DNA from: Rhizobium phaseoli
GTDB lineage: Bacteria; Pseudomonadota; Alphaproteobacteria; Rhizobiales; Rhizobiaceae
Length of the DNA stretch: 64,000 nucleotides
Assembly (NCBI RefSeq): GCF_003985125.1
Contig: NZ_ML133566.1
Location: 433,307 to 497,306, forward strand
Direction of reading: 5' to 3'
Made by a program: the position numbers and the translations under genes. This document shows, piece after piece, positions 53,340 through 62,299 of this stretch. Each line of letters begins with the position of its first letter. The stretch's first letter is position 1. Under the pieces are notes generated by a model. That model was not told the DNA's origin and made no database searches. It was given only the letters and a program-made list of their open reading frames with translations.

Positions 53340-55289
53340 ATGACCGACGCTACACTCAAACCGAAATCGGTCGACGGCACCGAGGAGCACGGTGCCGAGA
53401 AGTCGCGCCCCGAGAAGGCATCGACTGTCGAGGCCGCCCCGCCGCCAGATGCCATCGAACCCAATCCGGATCTCACGCCTGAGGAGGCCGAGCAGGCGCG
53501 CAAGCGATATTTGCTGCGGCGTTTCTGGATCAGCGCCCGCCGCTACTGGGGCAGCAGTGGCGACCGGCTTGCCTGGCCGTGCTCGATCGGTCTGCTGGCG
53601 ATGATCTGCATGAATGTCGGGTTTCAATATGGAATCAATCGCTGGAACCGCGGCATCTTCGACGCCATAGAGCGGCACGATGCCGGTACGGTCTATTACC
53701 TCAGCGCCGTTTTCGTGCCGCTGGTGCTTGGAAGCGTCGCGCTTGTGACCGCCCAAGTCTATGTCCGCATGATGATCCAGCGCCGCTGGCGCTCCTGGCT
53801 GACGGCGGCGGTGATCGCACGCTGGCTCGCCAACGGCCGGTATTATCAGCTGAACCTGATCGGCGGCGATCACAAGAATCCCGAGGCGCGCATCTCGGAG
53901 GATTTGCGCATTGCCACCGAAGCGCCGGTCGATTTCATCGCCGGCGTCATTTCCGCATTCCTGTCGGCCTCGACCTTCATCGTGGTGCTGTGGACGATCG
54001 GCGGAGCGCTCGAGCTGCCGGTCGCAGGCATGACCATCACCATTCCCGGCTTTCTCGTCGTCACGGCGGTTCTCTATGCCGTGATCACCTCAACCGTGAT
54101 CGCGATCATCGGCCGCCACTTCGTCCAGGTCTCGGAGGTCAAGAACCAGGTGGAGGCCGAGCTCCGCTACACGCTCACCCGTGTGCGCGAAAATGGCGAG
54201 AGCATCGCCTTGCTCGGCGGCGAGGAAGAGGAACGAAACGACCTCGACAAGACGTTTTCCAACGTGCTCAAGCAATGGGCGCTGCTTGCGCGCCAGCACA
54301 TGCGCACGACCTTCGTCTCGCACGGGTCGATGCTGATTGCGCCCGTCGTGCCGCTCCTGCTGTGCGCTCCGAAGTTTCTCGCCGGCGGCATGACGCTCGG
54401 CGAGGTCATGCAGGCGGCCTCCGCCTTCGCCATCGTTCAGACCGCGTTCGGATGGCTGGTCGACAACTACCCCCGCCTTGCCGACTGGAACGCCTGTGCG
54501 CGGCGCATCGCCTCGCTGATGACGTCGCTCGACGGGTTGGAGCGCGCCGAACAGAGCGATGCGCTGAGACGCATCAAGCACGGCGAAACCCAGGGCAATG
54601 CAATCCTGAACCTCGACGATCTCTCCGTGTCGCTCGACGACGGCACCGCCGTGGTCAAGGAAACCCAGGTCGAGATCGCGCCCGGCGAGCGGGTGCTCGT
54701 CGCCGGGGAATCCGGCTCGGGCAAGAGCACGCTGGTGCGCGCCATTGCCGGTCTCTGGCCCTGGGGTCACGGCAGCGTCGATTTCCACGCCGACCGCCGC
54801 CTCTTCATGCTGCCGCAGCGCCCCTATATTCCGTCCGGCACGCTTCGCCGGGCCGTCGCCTATCCCCGCGCCGCCGACAGCTGGACGGCGGCGGAGGTCA
54901 AGGCCGCGCTCGCCAAGGTGGGACTGGATTATCTGAACGAGAAGATCGAGGAAGACGCGCCATGGGACCAGATCCTCTCGGGCGGCGAAAAGCAGCGGCT
55001 CGCCTTTGCCAGGCTGCTGCTGCACCATCCCGATATCATCGTGCTCGACGAGGCGACCTCGGCGCTCGACGAGAAGAGCCAGGACAGGATGATGGAAACA
55101 TTGATCGAAGAAATGCCGACGGTGACCATCATCAGCGTCGCGCACCGCGCCGAGCTCGAAGCCTTCCATAGCCGCAAGATCACCCTGGAGCGGCACAAAG
55201 GCGGCGCCAAGCTGGTCAGCGATATCGATCTTGGCCCGCGCAAGGCAAGGCGCAACCTGATCATGCGCGTTTTGGACAACCGCCGCTAG
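53340..55289 (+). CDS. ABC exporter of the YddA/SbmA-BacA-like group
   Basis: A 649-residue half-transporter: a polar N-terminal 65 residues, six membrane segments (residues 75-350; LAWPCSIGLLAMICMNVGFQ, VYYLSAVFVPLVLGSVALVT) and a C-terminal ATPase with Walker A VAGESGSGKSTLVRAIAG, signature ILSGGEKQRLAFARLL and Walker B IIVLDEATSALDE. The motif NPEARISEDLRIATE and the EEEERNDL loop belong to the ABC_membrane_2/SbmA-like families that include peroxisomal ABCD and rhizobial BclA. Related proteins move peptides or acyl compounds. ATG 53340 is chosen over GTG 53331. Confidence 0.83.
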   Translation: MTDATLKPKSVDGTEEHGAEKSRPEKASTVEAAPPPDAIEPNPDLTPEEAEQARKRYLLRRFWISARRYWGSSGDRLAWPCSIGLLAMICMNVGFQYGINRWNRGIFDAIERHDAGTVYYLSAVFVPLVLGSVALVTAQVYVRMMIQRRWRSWLTAAVIARWLANGRYYQLNLIGGDHKNPEARISEDLRIATEAPVDFIAGVISAFLSASTFIVVLWTIGGALELPVAGMTITIPGFLVVTAVLYAVITSTVIAIIGRHFVQVSEVKNQVEAELRYTLTRVRENGESIALLGGEEEERNDLDKTFSNVLKQWALLARQHMRTTFVSHGSMLIAPVVPLLLCAPKFLAGGMTLGEVMQAASAFAIVQTAFGWLVDNYPRLADWNACARRIASLMTSLDGLERAEQSDALRRIKHGETQGNAILNLDDLSVSLDDGTAVVKETQVEIAPGERVLVAGESGSGKSTLVRAIAGLWPWGHGSVDFHADRRLFMLPQRPYIPSGTLRRAVAYPRAADSWTAAEVKAALAKVGLDYLNEKIEEDAPWDQILSGGEKQRLAFARLLLHHPDIIVLDEATSALDEKSQDRMMETLIEEMPTVTIISVAHRAELEAFHSRKITLERHKGGAKLVSDIDLGPRKARRNLIMRVLDNRR

Positions 55290-55365
55290 AGCATGTCGCG
55301 CAAAAGTGTGCAGCGGTTTTGCGGCAACGACATGCGCAAAGAGCTAAAGCGCGAAGAGCGAATCG
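55289..55365. repeat. Dispersed rhizobial palindromic element
   Basis: AGAGCATGTCGCGCAAAAGT and then GCAGCGGTTTTGCGGCAACG, followed by CGACATGCGCAAA: the ends GCATGTCG and CGACATGC are inverted. It is the best copy of the family also seen at 20196-20297, and begins right at the stop codon of the ABC gene, so it may shape that mRNA end. Confidence 0.65.
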
Positions 55366-55402
55366 CTACGCGCTTGAGGCTGCGAGGAGGAAAACGCGGC
55401 GG

Positions 55403-56893
55403 TCAATGCGAGGTCGCTTCGCTTGCCGCCGCCGGCTCTTCGCGCTTCCTGACATGGCCGACCGGGATCAGCCAGGTGGTGAAGAAGGTCAGCACCGCGA
55501 CGACGACCACGCCCCAGAAGCTCCAGTGCAGGGCCGCGTCGAAGATGCTGCGGATATCAGGATCGGCGGCGAGCGCCGAGAGCCCGGTCGGCTGGTTCAG
55601 CGCCTTATGCAGCGCCGCCGCCGTCTCGCCGCTCGCATAATGGCCGATGCCGGCATTGAGGATGGCGCCGAGCACGGTGGCGCCGAGCGTATTGCCGAGG
55701 CTGCGGGCAAAGATGATCGAGGCGGTGGCGCTGCCGCGCATCGACCATTCGACGCTATCCTGCACCAGCACGATGCTGGTCAGGCTGATCAGGCCCATGC
55801 CGAAGCCCATGAAGAAGGAGCCGGTGCCGGCGAGAACCGGCGAGCTTTCCGGCGTCAGGAACAGCAGGAAACAGGCGCCGAACGGAAACATCAGGCTGCC
55901 GACGCGCAGCGTCCGGCGGATGCCGAAAGCCTTGTAGAAGCGGCCGGAGAGCATGACGGCCAAAGGCCAGCCGACGATCAGCATGGTCAGCGTGAAGCCG
56001 GCGACAACAGGCGAGCGGCCGAGCACACCCTGCACATAGATCGGCAGGATGGTGGAAAGCCCGATCAGCGCCATGCCGGCAAGCAGCGTCGCCGCATTGC
56101 TGGTGGCGATCAGCCGGCGGCTCCAGAGCGCGATCGATATGATCGGCTCCGGCGCCCGTTTCTCCTGGGCGAGGAAGAGAATGCCCGCGACCACGAAGAC
56201 GGCGAAGAGGGCGAGCAGGATAAAGCCACCGGCATCGGTCTCCGTCAGCATCACGAGCAGGGCGACGATCGAGATCGAAAACAGCACCGATCCGAGATAA
56301 TCGATCCTTGCCTGCTTGTGCGCGACGTCTTCCTTGAGGAAGATCATGAAGGCGATGATCGAGACGATGCCGATCGGCAGGTTGATCCAGAAGATCCAGG
56401 CCCAGGAGATATTGTCGACGATGATGCCGCCGGCAAGCGGCCCGACGACGGCCGAGGTCGCCCAGACGGTCGCCATCGCGCCCTGCACCCGGCCGCGTTC
56501 CTCCAGCTTGAAGAGATCGCCGATGATCGTCATCGTCACCGGCTGGATGGCGCCCGCACCCAGCCCCTGCAGCAGCCGGAACAGCACCAGCGACATCATC
56601 GACCAGGCAAAGCCGCAGAGCGCCGAGCCGGCGAGGAAGATGATAATGCCGCCGATCAGCACCGGCTTGCGCCCGAAAATATCCGAAAGCTTGCCGTAGA
56701 TCACCGTCGTCGTCGACTGCGCCAGCAGGAAAGCGGAAAACACCCAGCTGTAATAGGAAAAGCCGCCGAGCTGGCCGACGATCCGCGGCATCGCGGTCGC
56801 CACGATCGTCGCCTCGATGGCAACCATGAAGGTCGCGACCATGATGGTCGCGACGACAAGCACGCGGTTCGAGCGATGCGCAGCATTCGACAT
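55403..56893 (-). CDS. MFS multidrug efflux pump, DHA2 (EmrB/QacA) type
   Basis: A 496-residue transporter with about 14 membrane segments. Motifs of the DHA2 group: MVAIEATIVATAMPRI near residue 22, LSDIFGRKPVLIGGIIIFLA (the conserved loop 2-3), LFRLLQGLGAGAIQPVTMTI and AMATVWATSAVVGPLAGGII (antiporter motif C). It should extrude drugs or metabolites against protons. ATG 56893 follows AGAGG. No membrane-fusion partner and no regulator are adjacent. Confidence 0.88.
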   Translation of the reverse strand: MSNAAHRSNRVLVVATIMVATFMVAIEATIVATAMPRIVGQLGGFSYYSWVFSAFLLAQSTTTVIYGKLSDIFGRKPVLIGGIIIFLAGSALCGFAWSMMSLVLFRLLQGLGAGAIQPVTMTIIGDLFKLEERGRVQGAMATVWATSAVVGPLAGGIIVDNISWAWIFWINLPIGIVSIIAFMIFLKEDVAHKQARIDYLGSVLFSISIVALLVMLTETDAGGFILLALFAVFVVAGILFLAQEKRAPEPIISIALWSRRLIATSNAATLLAGMALIGLSTILPIYVQGVLGRSPVVAGFTLTMLIVGWPLAVMLSGRFYKAFGIRRTLRVGSLMFPFGACFLLFLTPESSPVLAGTGSFFMGFGMGLISLTSIVLVQDSVEWSMRGSATASIIFARSLGNTLGATVLGAILNAGIGHYASGETAAALHKALNQPTGLSALAADPDIRSIFDAALHWSFWGVVVVAVLTFFTTWLIPVGHVRKREEPAAASEATSH

Positions 56894-57119
56894 GACGATC
56901 CTCTTCGGGTGCTCCGCGGACGCCGGATAACGGCAGGCTGGCTGAGGTGTGGGGCGATGCGCCATGTGCGGAGGGATGCAGCACTTCTACGACCTGAAAG
57001 CCGGTCGGTAAAGCAATTCTCGCGGCAGCCATTGCTTTTGCGCGACGTCAGCCGAAATGAAGGCCCGGCACGAGCGCGGCCGGGCCTTCATTCTATCGGA
57101 GGCGGACGCTCGCCCGTCT

Positions 57120-57488
57120 TCACTGCTGGCATGCCTCGGTGAGTGAGCCGGTACCGGCGGTGCAGCCCGGCACCTGCTGAAGATCCGGATTGACGCCGCC
57201 TGGATTGATCGTGCTGCGGTCGCGGTTGAGATCGACGCCGCCCGTGCCAGTCGTGCTGCCGGTGGTGCTGCCGGTCGTACCGGGATCGGTGCCGACAGCG
57301 CCGGTACCGGCCGAGCCTGAACCGACGGATCCGGTGCCGGCCGAACCCGTGCCCGAGCTTCCCGAGCCGCCGATGACAGGCGCCACCGAAAGCCGCCCAC
57401 TGGAATTCGCGCCCCCGGCCGTCTGCGCCACCGCCGAGCCGGCAAGACCGATGGAAAGAAGCGAGACAGCGATGAGTTTGCAGGACAT
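57120..57488 (-). CDS. Small secreted Gly/Ser/Thr-rich protein
   Basis: A 122-residue exported protein: signal peptide MSCKLIAVSLLSIGLAGSAV ending AQT, followed by low-complexity GSGSSGTGSAGTGSVGSGSA and TTGSTTGSTTGTGG, and a short tail with two Cys (VPGCTAGTGSLTEACQQ). The ATG at 57488 has GGAG 6 nt upstream; an ATG at 57500 is possible. No enzyme motif is seen. The two tail cysteines could form a disulfide. Similar short, glycine-rich secreted proteins occur in rhizobia without known function. Confidence 0.6.
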   Translation of the reverse strand: MSCKLIAVSLLSIGLAGSAVAQTAGGANSSGRLSVAPVIGGSGSSGTGSAGTGSVGSGSAGTGAVGTDPGTTGSTTGSTTGTGGVDLNRDRSTINPGGVNPDLQQVPGCTAGTGSLTEACQQ

Positions 57489-58029
57489 GGTTTGCTCCAT
57501 CCTTGTTATCTCAAGGGGAGAACCAGTTCGGGAGCGGCAGGTTCCTTGCGGATAGTTCGCAATCGAAAGACGCAACGGCCGCCCTGATGCCCTGCCCTCC
57601 ATGGACTGCACCCGCTTAAGTTGTGATACAGCCCAGCATTCCCATCCGAGTAGACGAGAAAAAATCGCTGAAGGCTGCGCCGATCGCGACGCTGGTGCTG
57701 ATTCGGTGATTTTGGCCCTCGGCTGGCGCTGGATTCTCTTTGTTTTCTGGGCACTTGCGGCAGGGGGCGGATGGTATTTGAGTCTGTGAAAAGGGCTGTC
57801 AATCGATACTTTTACCGCGAATAAATCTTGTGATACACAAGTCTGTGGAAAACTAGGAATCCATGAAACATTTCAGCGTCTTGAGAGAAGATGGCGTAAA
57901 TAGGCGGGTTGCTGAAGCCTTAACAGCCGGTATTGTCTCGGTACCGGGCCTATTGCAGGAATCAAACGATTCTGTTTAATGCGTAGCAGTAGCAGGCGGC
58001 TCTTTCTTTTATTAAGGAGAAATGCGCCG
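57489..58029. other. Intergenic stretch with no supported gene
   Basis: By eye this stretch has more A and T than its surroundings. Short frames exist (for instance 57601-57789 on the plus strand, ending in a hydrophobic GWRWILFVFWALAAGGGWYL), but none has a convincing ribosome binding site. The promoter of the small secreted protein lies at the left end. Confidence 0.35.
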
Positions 58030-58215
58030 ATGCAGGAAAATGAAAACTCCCTCATCCTTGATTTCAAGAACAGGACTGCGACGGCCAAGGGTCGGTTCGC
58101 TATTCTGTCCGTGCTAGCGTTCGTGTTGGTATTCGTGGGTGGCGTCACCTACTTCGGCGGAACTCAGCTGATGGATCGTGTTTCGCCACAGGCCACAGCC
58201 TCGATCGCAAAATAA
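58030..58215 (+). CDS. Small single-TM protein of unknown function
   Basis: A 61-residue protein: a polar start (QENENSLILDFKNRTATAKG), then one membrane segment (FAILSVLAFVLVFVGGVTYF) and a short outer tail. TTAAGGAG lies about 10 nt before the ATG. A GC hairpin (CCCCGC-CGTA-GCGGGG, 58217-58232) follows the stop codon directly, consistent with the end of a transcript. No family is recognised. It lies in the less GC-rich stretch next to tRNA-Thr. Confidence 0.5.
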   Translation: MQENENSLILDFKNRTATAKGRFAILSVLAFVLVFVGGVTYFGGTQLMDRVSPQATASIAK

Positions 58216-58216
58216 A

Positions 58217-58232
58217 CCCCGCCGTAGCGGGG
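58217..58232 (+). terminator. Hairpin after small membrane-protein gene
   Basis: CCCCGC (58217-58222), loop CGTA, GCGGGG (58227-58232). It starts 2 nt after the stop codon. There is no T run, so termination strength is uncertain. Confidence 0.45.
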
Positions 58233-58404
58233 ATTGTGATGTCGCGGTAGCAGAGCAAACGGCCAAGTAGTCCTAGCGCTCCATCACCATCCCCGTTGCT
58301 GGACACGGTGGGCTTTCTGTGAGCCTCGACCGACTGTTCACATGGCGTGGCCGTTGTCGATCTTGGTCGTTTCCGTGCTTGTATAGCTAGGCCGGAACAA
58401 AAAT

Positions 58405-58617
58405 AGCTTGGCACACCGAAAGGGTGTACCAAGCAATATTCGTTATTCGGCAGCTGTGCTGGCTGTTGGCAAGGCTGCTATCAATCGAGCATTCAAGCGT
58501 GGCGAGCTAACCCGCGTTCCACACATTCTGATGATGAAGAAACAGGATGCCGGTCCACGCGGCGACCCGAACTATCTTAAGAGCGCTTGTGCCTCGTTAG
58601 ACGCTCTTGTGCGTTAA
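58405..58617 (+). other. Hairpin followed by a doubtful small ORF
   Basis: GCTTGGCACACC (58405-58416), loop GAAAG, GGTGTACCAAGC (58422-58433): a 12-bp stem with one mismatch. The 69-codon plus-strand frame from 58408 begins inside the hairpin at a TTG without a ribosome binding site. The later part, VGKAAINRAFKRGELTRVPH, is basic and could be a genuine small protein or the relic of one, but no family is recognised. Confidence 0.3.
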
Positions 58618-58702
58618 GTCGTCGCCAACGCGCCGGTTACGCGCCACCGTGTTCGCCGGCTAACGAAAGCAAGGCCAAAAACACAGTGGTTTCAGAGGGA
58701 AG

Positions 58703-58778
58703 TGGTGCCGCTTACGTGACTCGAACACGTGACCCCATCATTACGAATGATGTGCTCTACCGACTGAGCTAAAGCGGC
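58703..58778 (-). tRNA. tRNA-Thr (anticodon CGU)
   Basis: Read on the minus strand, the acceptor GCCGCTT (58778-58772) pairs with AAGCGGC (58713-58707), the D arm carries AGCTCAGTCGGTAGAGC, the anticodon stem CATCA/TGATG encloses the loop TTCGTAA with anticodon CGT, and the T arm reads GTTCGAGTC. CCA is encoded at 58705-58703. The size is 76 nt. It reads ACG codons. Confidence 0.95.
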
Positions 58779-58899
58779 ATTTGGCGGCCGAAGCGTGCGG
58801 CCTGCGATTTGCATGGCGCTGATACAGGCATTGTCCGAAGATTTCAAGCACCCTGTCATGCCTTTGGCAAAAAAGAAGGCAGGTTGTGGAAGGCCGCCT

Positions 58900-59859
58900 T
58901 CAGAGCGAAAGCCGGGCGCGGGCGGCTTTATATTCCGCCTCCAGCCGGTCGACGAGTTTGGCCACCGGCTCGACGGCCTTGACGGCGCCGATGCCCTGGC
59001 CGCTGCCCCATATGTCCTTCCAGGCCTTGGCGCCGCCGGTCGCCTGTTCGAAATCCATCTTCGAAGGGTCGGCGACAGGCAGGTTGTCGGGGTCCATGCC
59101 GGCGGCGACGATCGAGGGCTTGAGATAGTTGCCGTGCACGCCGGTGAAATAGTTGGAATAGACGATGTCGGCCGCGGCCCCTTCGACGATCGCCTGCTTG
59201 TAGGCGTCGGCGGCGCGCGCCTCTTGCGTGGCGATGAAGGGCGAGCCGATATAGGCCATGTCGGCGCCCATCGCCTGCGCGGCGAGAATGGCGCCGCCGG
59301 TGGAAATGGCGCCGGCCAGCAGCAGCGGCCCGTCGAACCATTCGCGGATTTCCTGGATCAGCGCGAAGGGCGACAGCGTGCCGGCATGGCCGCCGGCGCC
59401 CGATGCCACCGCGATCAGCCCGTCGGCACCCTTGCGGATCGCCGAATGGGCGTGGCGGTTGTTGATAATGTCGTGCAGCACGATGCCGCCATAGGAATGC
59501 ACGGCGGCGTTGACCTCGGGCACTGCGCCGAGCGAGGAGATGACGATAGGCACCTTGTATTTGACGCAGAGCGAGAGGTCATGCTCCAGTCGCTTGTTCG
59601 ACATGTGGACGATCTGGTTGACGGCAAAGGGTGCTGCCGGCCGCTGCGGATGGTCGGCGTCGTGGCGGGCAAGCTCCTCGGTGATCTCGGCCAGCCATTC
59701 GTCGAGCTGGCTTTCCGGCCGGGCGTTCAGCGCCGGAAAGGCGCCGACGACGCCTGCCTTGCATTGCGCCAGCGTCAATGCCGGATGCGAGATGATGAAG
59801 AGCGGCGAGCCGATCACCGGCAGTCGGAGTTTGTCCTTGAGGATCGGGGGCAGGGCCAT
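58900..59859 (-). CDS. Nitronate monooxygenase (2-nitropropane dioxygenase) family
   Basis: A 319-residue FMN-dependent TIM-barrel enzyme: SPLFIISHPALTLAQCKAGV, FAVNQIVHMSNKRLEHDLSL, GADGLIAVASGAGGHAGTLS (FMN and catalytic His), and GAISTGGAILAAQAMGADMA. The family oxidises alkyl nitronates; some members act as enoyl reductases in acyl metabolism. A TTGACGT-type operator lies 16 nt upstream of the start, related to the one in front of fadD, which suggests a place in fatty-acid or branched-chain catabolism rather than nitro-compound detoxification alone. Confidence 0.87.
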   Translation of the reverse strand: MALPPILKDKLRLPVIGSPLFIISHPALTLAQCKAGVVGAFPALNARPESQLDEWLAEITEELARHDADHPQRPAAPFAVNQIVHMSNKRLEHDLSLCVKYKVPIVISSLGAVPEVNAAVHSYGGIVLHDIINNRHAHSAIRKGADGLIAVASGAGGHAGTLSPFALIQEIREWFDGPLLLAGAISTGGAILAAQAMGADMAYIGSPFIATQEARAADAYKQAIVEGAAADIVYSNYFTGVHGNYLKPSIVAAGMDPDNLPVADPSKMDFEQATGGAKAWKDIWGSGQGIGAVKAVEPVAKLVDRLEAEYKAARARLSL

Positions 59860-59874
59860 GGTTCACCGCTCGCA

Positions 59875-59896
59875 TTGACGTTTACGAAAACGTCAA
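59875..59896. promoter_or_regulatory. TTGACGTTT...AAACGTCAA operator at nitronate monooxygenase gene
   Basis: The arms TTGACGTTT (59875-59883) and AAACGTCAA (59888-59896) are perfect inverted repeats around ACGA. The left part TTGACGTTTACG also reads as 12 of the 16 nt of the fadD-side palindrome (on its other strand). It overlaps the likely promoter and ribosome binding region of the gene on the minus strand, the position of a repressor. Confidence 0.62.
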
Positions 59897-60146
59897 TCTC
59901 ATAACAGAGAAGAAAAGCCGATAAAAGGGCGGCTGCCACGCCTTCGTCGATTTCAGGCCGATATATAAGCCGCGCATAACGGATAGGGTAAGGCCCGCAC
60001 GCCCGTCAAAGCTGGCGAATATCGCCGGAGATCAACGGCGGGCGGGCCTGCAAGGCTTGCGGTTTGCCGCACTTGCCGCTACCGAATTTTGATGGAGAAC
60101 GGCGGGGATTGCGGTCCGACGCCGGGTTCAAGGTGAAGGACGTGAA
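59897..60146. other. Intergenic region, no gene
   Basis: No frame with a start signal. GGCCCGC at 59991 and GCGGGCC at 60040 could pair over a 40-nt internal segment, but no terminator or riboswitch form is recognised. Confidence 0.3.
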
Positions 60147-61346
60147 GTGAGCGGATTAGAAACGGCCATCAGAACAGCGCTCGAAAATGCCGATCGCGAC
60201 AATCCGGAAGTCCGAGCGAGGATCTACCAGTCGGCCCGCCAGGCGCTGGAAGCCGGCTTGCGCAAGCAGGATATTACCGATGCCGACGCCGTCGCCCATC
60301 ACCGCCACCGCCTGGAAAGCACCATTCATGCCATCGAAGGCGAGGAGCGCGATCGGCTCCACCCCCGCCAGCGGCCGCCCGAGGTGCCGGTGCCGCCGGT
60401 TGTCGAAATGCCGGCGCCCCCGGTTCATCGCGGCGACGTCACCGATATCGACAGCCTGATCGACAGTCCGGTGGCCGCCGGCGAAGCCCGCTCTCCCGAG
60501 GTGGTCATGCACCGCAGCGACGAGTCGAGCCTCGGCAACGTTCATGCCGGCGATGCCGATCATCTCTCGGCCGCCCCCGCCGGCGAAGAACGGCTGACGC
60601 GCGGCGAACGTGCGACCAGCATGGATTTCCGCCCGGAACGGGCGGCGGGCCGCCGCAAGCCGCGCAAGTTCTTTTCGCGGCTTCTCGTCTGGTGCGTGCT
60701 CTTCGCCTTCATCGGCATCGGCGCCTGGTGGGCCTATACGTCGGGCCTGCTGTTGACGGCGGCCGAGCGCGACACCAGCGTCGCCAATCCGCCGGCGAGC
60801 ACCCAGCCGGAGGATTTCACCGGCAATGACGACAGCGCCGGTGATGCCGCCACCCACACCGATCAGCCGGTGACCATCGATCCGCAGAACAGCTTTTCGG
60901 CCGACTGGATCCCGGTGTTCAAGCCTGACGAGGCCGACAAAATCAAAAGCGGCCCGCGGGCCCGCACCGAAAATATCACCGAGAATGACGGTCCTGCCGT
61001 GCGCCTGATTTCCGAAAGCGGCGCGGCTGACGGCAATATCTCCGTCAGCGTTCCCTCTTCGGTGCTGCAGCAGCTTGCCGGCAAATCCTCGACCATCGCG
61101 CTGACGCTGCAATCGACCACCGACGAGCCGACGCAAGTGACGGTGGAATGCGATTTCCAGTCGCTCGGCAACTGCGCCCGCCATCGCTTCAACGTCACCC
61201 GCGAAAAATCGGATGCATTGCTGCAGGTAAAGTTCGACCGCTCGCTCGCCCCGAATTCGCCGGGCACGTTGACGATCAACAGCGATCTCGACGGCAAGGC
61301 GCGCGGCATCAACCTCTTCGCCATCCGCATCCTGCCGGGGCAGTGA
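60147..61346 (+). CDS. Uncharacterised single-TM protein with periplasmic C-terminal domain
   Basis: A 399-residue protein of no family I recognise. Residues 1-75 are helical and charged (LETAIRTALENADRDNPEVR, then RHRLESTIHAIEGEERDR). Residues 75-170 are proline- and acid-rich. One membrane segment lies near residues 178-200 (LLVWCVLFAFIGIGAWWAYT). After it come a linker of Thr/Asp/Asn and a beta-rich domain from residue 270 (VRLISESGAADGNISVSVPS, then VTVECDFQSLGNCARHRFNV). The topology suggests a cytosolic helical part and a periplasmic beta domain. GTG 60147 has AAGGA 7 nt upstream. It converges with ppk2. Confidence 0.7.
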   Translation: MSGLETAIRTALENADRDNPEVRARIYQSARQALEAGLRKQDITDADAVAHHRHRLESTIHAIEGEERDRLHPRQRPPEVPVPPVVEMPAPPVHRGDVTDIDSLIDSPVAAGEARSPEVVMHRSDESSLGNVHAGDADHLSAAPAGEERLTRGERATSMDFRPERAAGRRKPRKFFSRLLVWCVLFAFIGIGAWWAYTSGLLLTAAERDTSVANPPASTQPEDFTGNDDSAGDAATHTDQPVTIDPQNSFSADWIPVFKPDEADKIKSGPRARTENITENDGPAVRLISESGAADGNISVSVPSSVLQQLAGKSSTIALTLQSTTDEPTQVTVECDFQSLGNCARHRFNVTREKSDALLQVKFDRSLAPNSPGTLTINSDLDGKARGINLFAIRILPGQ

Positions 61347-61417
61347 CGGCGCTTTTTACAGCGCTACACCTGAGAAGGGGCGGCGCTGTAAGGCATCAGG
61401 CAGCTGCGGCAGAGGAT

Positions 61418-62299
61418 CTATTTCAGGAAGCCGGGGCCGGAGCCGATGATCTCTTCGTCGACCTCGCCGAGCGCCGTTTTGTCCTTGCCGTCATAGTCCA
61501 TCCTGTTCAGCATGTGACGGATGAGCTGCAGACGCGCCCGCCGCTTGTCATTGGCGCGGATGACGGTCCATGGCGCGAAATCCGTATGCGTTTCCTTCAG
61601 CATCCGGTCGCGTTTTTCGCTGTAATCGCCCCATTTGGTCAGCGCCGCGATGTCCATCGATGACAGCTTCCAGACCTTCAGCGGATCGTGCCTGCGGTCG
61701 TGGAACCGCTTGAGCTGCATCTCCCGGCCGATATCGAGGTAGAATTTGAACAGGAAGATGCCCTCATGGGCGATGATCTTTTCGAGCTGCGGCGCCTGTT
61801 TGAGGAAGCCTTCATATTGCTGCGGCGTGCAGAAGCCCATGACCGGCTCGACGCCGGCGCGGTTGTACCAGGAGCGGTCGAACAGCACGAATTCGCCCGA
61901 TGTCGGGAACTGTGCGACATAGCGCTGGAAATACCATTGCCCCTGTTCGCGTTCGGTCGGCTTGGCGAGCGCGACGACGCGGGCAAGGCGTGGGTTCATA
62001 TGTGCCGAGGAGGCCGAGATCGCGCCGCCCTTGCCGGCCGCGTCCCGTCCCTCGAACAGCGCCATCACCCGTTTGCCTGATGCCTGCAGCCAGAACTGCA
62101 CCTTGACGAGTTCCACCTGCAGCTTTTCCAGCTGCGCGAGATAGTCCTCCTCGTTGAGCTTCTTCTTGTAGGGAAACGCGCCGGATTCCAGCGCCTGTTC
62201 CTCCACCCAGTCCGGCAGAACCGGGTCGTCGACATCGAAGATGCGCTTCTTGCCGCGGATATCGAGCTCAACGGCCCTGCTTTCGACATCCTCGCCCAT
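61418..62299 (-). CDS. ppk2: Polyphosphate kinase 2
   Basis: A 293-residue PPK2 transferring phosphate between polyphosphate and nucleotides. Walker A is [16 protein letters not shown], Walker B region [20 protein letters not shown], and the lid [15 protein letters not shown]. The single domain and length fit class I PPK2. ATG 62299 is preferred since GGAGG lies 5 nt upstream; ATG 62311 would add 4 residues. It is divergent from phoR across about 195 nt, a place where phosphate-dependent control would make sense, but I see no complete Pho box. Confidence 0.9.
   Translation of the reverse strand: MGEDVESRAVELDIRGKKRIFDVDDPVLPDWVEEQALESGAFPYKKKLNEEDYLAQLEKLQVELVKVQFWLQASGKRVMALFEGRDAAGKGGAISASSAHMNPRLARVVALAKPTEREQGQWYFQRYVAQFPTSGEFVLFDRSWYNRAGVEPVMGFCTPQQYEGFLKQAPQLEKIIAHEGIFLFKFYLDIGREMQLKRFHDRRHDPLKVWKLSSMDIAALTKWGDYSEKRDRMLKETHTDFAPWTVIRANDKRRARLQLIRHMLNRMDYDGKDKTALGEVDEEIIGSGPGFLK

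Noticed and set aside
55319..57142. A 607-codon plus-strand frame over the MFS gene
   Set aside because: Extremely charged translation without hydrophobic core; it is the antisense of the efflux pump gene.
57864..57923. A short ATG frame with AGGA in front
   Set aside because: Only 19 codons before a stop, no family, and the spacing to AGGA is short.
58408..58617. A 69-codon frame as a coding gene
   Set aside because: It starts at a TTG inside a hairpin with no ribosome binding site; kept only as a doubtful feature.
60000..60146. Possible riboswitch ahead of the uncharacterised single-TM gene
   Set aside because: A GGCCCGC/GCGGGCC pair could form a long hairpin, but no known riboswitch core motif is present.
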